Made by a program: the position numbers and the translations under genes. A DNA stretch of 7,529 bases from Gammaproteobacteria bacterium (GTDB lineage Bacteria; Pseudomonadota; Gammaproteobacteria; CAJXQU01): contig JALSSM010000413.1 in NCBI GenBank assembly GCA_026984275.1, positions 1 through 7,529 of the forward strand. Direction: 5' to 3'. The notes below the pieces were generated by a model. It did no database searches. It was not told the DNA's origin and was given only the letters and a program-made list of their open reading frames with translations. Numbering within the stretch: position 1 is the stretch's first letter; every line of letters begins with the position of its first letter. Of this stretch, positions 6,408 through 7,529 are shown in pieces.

Positions 6408-7529
6408 ATGGATAAACTGATTATCACTGGAGGAAAGCCTCTCAATGGTGAAATCCGGATCTCTGGCGCTAAAAATGCTGCGTTGCCTATTCTGGTTTCT
6501 ACCCTGCTTGCAGAAACGCCTTCACTGATCAGAAACGTCCCGCATTTGCATGATATTACAACCACGATGGCCTTGCTGGGGGGCATGGGCGTACAGCTAA
6601 CTGTGGACGAGAATATCAGTGTCGAGGTGGACAGTTCTACGATTAAGAATTTTTTCGCACCGTACGAAATGGTGAAAACGATGCGTGCGTCGATTCTAGT
6701 GTTGGGTCCATTGCTGGCACGGTTTGGTGAAGCAGAAGTCTCCTTACCGGGTGGTTGTGCAATTGGTTCGCGCCCGGTAAATGTTCATCTTGATGGCTTG
6801 CAGAAGATGGGCGCGGAAATAACCGTAGACAATGGTTATATCCATGCAAAATCAGGTCGCCTGCAGGGCTGTAATTTATTGCTGGATGTTGTGACTGTTA
6901 CAGGTACTGAAAATCTGATGATGGCGGCAGCACTGGCTGAAGGAACAACGGTTCTTCAAAATGCAGCAAGGGAACCAGAGGTTGTTGATCTGGCTGACTG
7001 TCTGATTGCGATGGGAGCCAGAATAGAAGGTGCCGGAACTGACACGATTACCATAGAAGGTGTCGAATCTCTGCAGGGTGCCACTTATGATATCGTTCCT
7101 GACCGAATCGAAACGGGAACCTTTCTGGTTGCTGCTGCGATGTCGGGTGGAAAGGTTAAATTGAAAGATACTCGTCCTGATCTACTGGATTCTGTGATTT
7201 CCAAATTGGAAGAGGCAGGAGCAAAAATCAGTTCAGGTGAAGACTGGATTGAGCTGGATATGGAAGGGCAGCGACCAAAACCTGTAGATATTCGTACTTC
7301 GCCATATCCCGGGTTTCCGACTGATATGCAGGCACAGTTCACAGCATTGAACAGTATTGCCGAAGGGGCGGGCGCGATCACAGAAACGGTATTCGAGAAT
7401 CGTTTCATGCATGTGCAAGAGTTACAACGTATGGGGGCCAATATTACTCTGGAAGGTAATACAGCGATCACACGTGGTATTGAAAAATTGACGGGTGCAC
7501 CGACCATGGCAACGGATTTGCGTGCATCT
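6408..7529 (+). CDS. murA: UDP-N-acetylglucosamine 1-carboxyvinyltransferase MurA (3'-truncated by window edge)
   Basis: MurA transfers enolpyruvate from PEP to UDP-GlcNAc in the cytoplasm, the first committed step of peptidoglycan synthesis and the fosfomycin target. The frame is open to the right edge: 374 codons are seen of about 419 in E. coli. Active-site features are all visible. They are Lys22-Asn23 in SGAKNAALP, the catalytic and fosfomycin-reactive Cys117 in LPGGCAIGSRPV, Asp306 in FPTDMQAQ, and Arg372 in ATDLRAS. The C-terminal segment ending the inside-out barrel is outside the window. The enzyme is the Cys type, so intrinsic Cys-to-Asp fosfomycin resistance is not predicted. The start ATG is 3 nt after the ibaG stop with no strong Shine-Dalgarno, so translational coupling to ibaG is likely. 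Confidence 0.97.
   Translation, partial: MDKLIITGGKPLNGEIRISGAKNAALPILVSTLLAETPSLIRNVPHLHDITTTMALLGGMGVQLTVDENISVEVDSSTIKNFFAPYEMVKTMRASILVLGPLLARFGEAEVSLPGGCAIGSRPVNVHLDGLQKMGAEITVDNGYIHAKSGRLQGCNLLLDVVTVTGTENLMMAAALAEGTTVLQNAAREPEVVDLADCLIAMGARIEGAGTDTITIEGVESLQGATYDIVPDRIETGTFLVAAAMSGGKVKLKDTRPDLLDSVISKLEEAGAKISSGEDWIELDMEGQRPKPVDIRTSPYPGFPTDMQAQFTALNSIAEGAGAITETVFENRFMHVQELQRMGANITLEGNTAITRGIEKLTGAPTMATDLRAS

Noticed and set aside
7085..7507. 140-codon reverse-strand open frame opposite murA
   Set aside because: It is antisense to an intact, strongly conserved murA, and its translation shows no domain.

Overview
The window reads as chromosome of a Gram-negative proteobacterium, most probably a gammaproteobacterium. 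The main reason is the gene order mlaF-mlaE-mlaD-mlaC-mlaB-ibaG-murA, which is the E. coli order, with proteins that align by eye to the E. coli ones over nearly their full length. Base composition looks moderate (about mid-40s % G+C by eye). I cannot name the genus. Every gene is on the + strand. No RNA gene, mobile element, CRISPR array or long repeat was seen.

Left part (1-2812): the 3' end of an unidentified gene (1-158) is followed after 2 nt by three tightly packed genes. They encode a polytopic DUF2157 membrane protein (161-1186), a polytopic DUF4401 membrane protein (1167-2294) and a one-TM GDYXXLXY-domain protein (2291-2812). The three overlap one another by 20 and 4 nt, so they look like one transcriptional and translational unit. 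The trio is a recurring bacterial gene set whose function I do not know to be established. It is the least understood part of the window.

Middle part (2874-6028): the Mla system for outer-membrane lipid asymmetry. MlaF (ATPase), MlaE (permease), MlaD (MCE ring protein) and MlaB (cytoplasmic STAS subunit) form the inner-membrane MlaFEDB complex. MlaC is the periplasmic phospholipid carrier that links this complex to the outer-membrane MlaA-porin complex. No mlaA is in the window. mlaF/mlaE overlap by 4 nt, mlaE/mlaD are 10 nt apart and mlaC/mlaB overlap by 1 nt. A 126-nt gap separates mlaD from mlaC and holds a possible promoter.

Right part (6147-7529): ibaG, a short BolA-family gene linked to Fe-S trafficking, lies 3 nt upstream of murA, which makes the first committed step of peptidoglycan synthesis. 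murA runs off the window edge after 374 codons. The Mla-ibaG-murA half is therefore a standard envelope-biogenesis locus. The upstream DUF2157/DUF4401/GDYXXLXY module is the non-standard neighbour.
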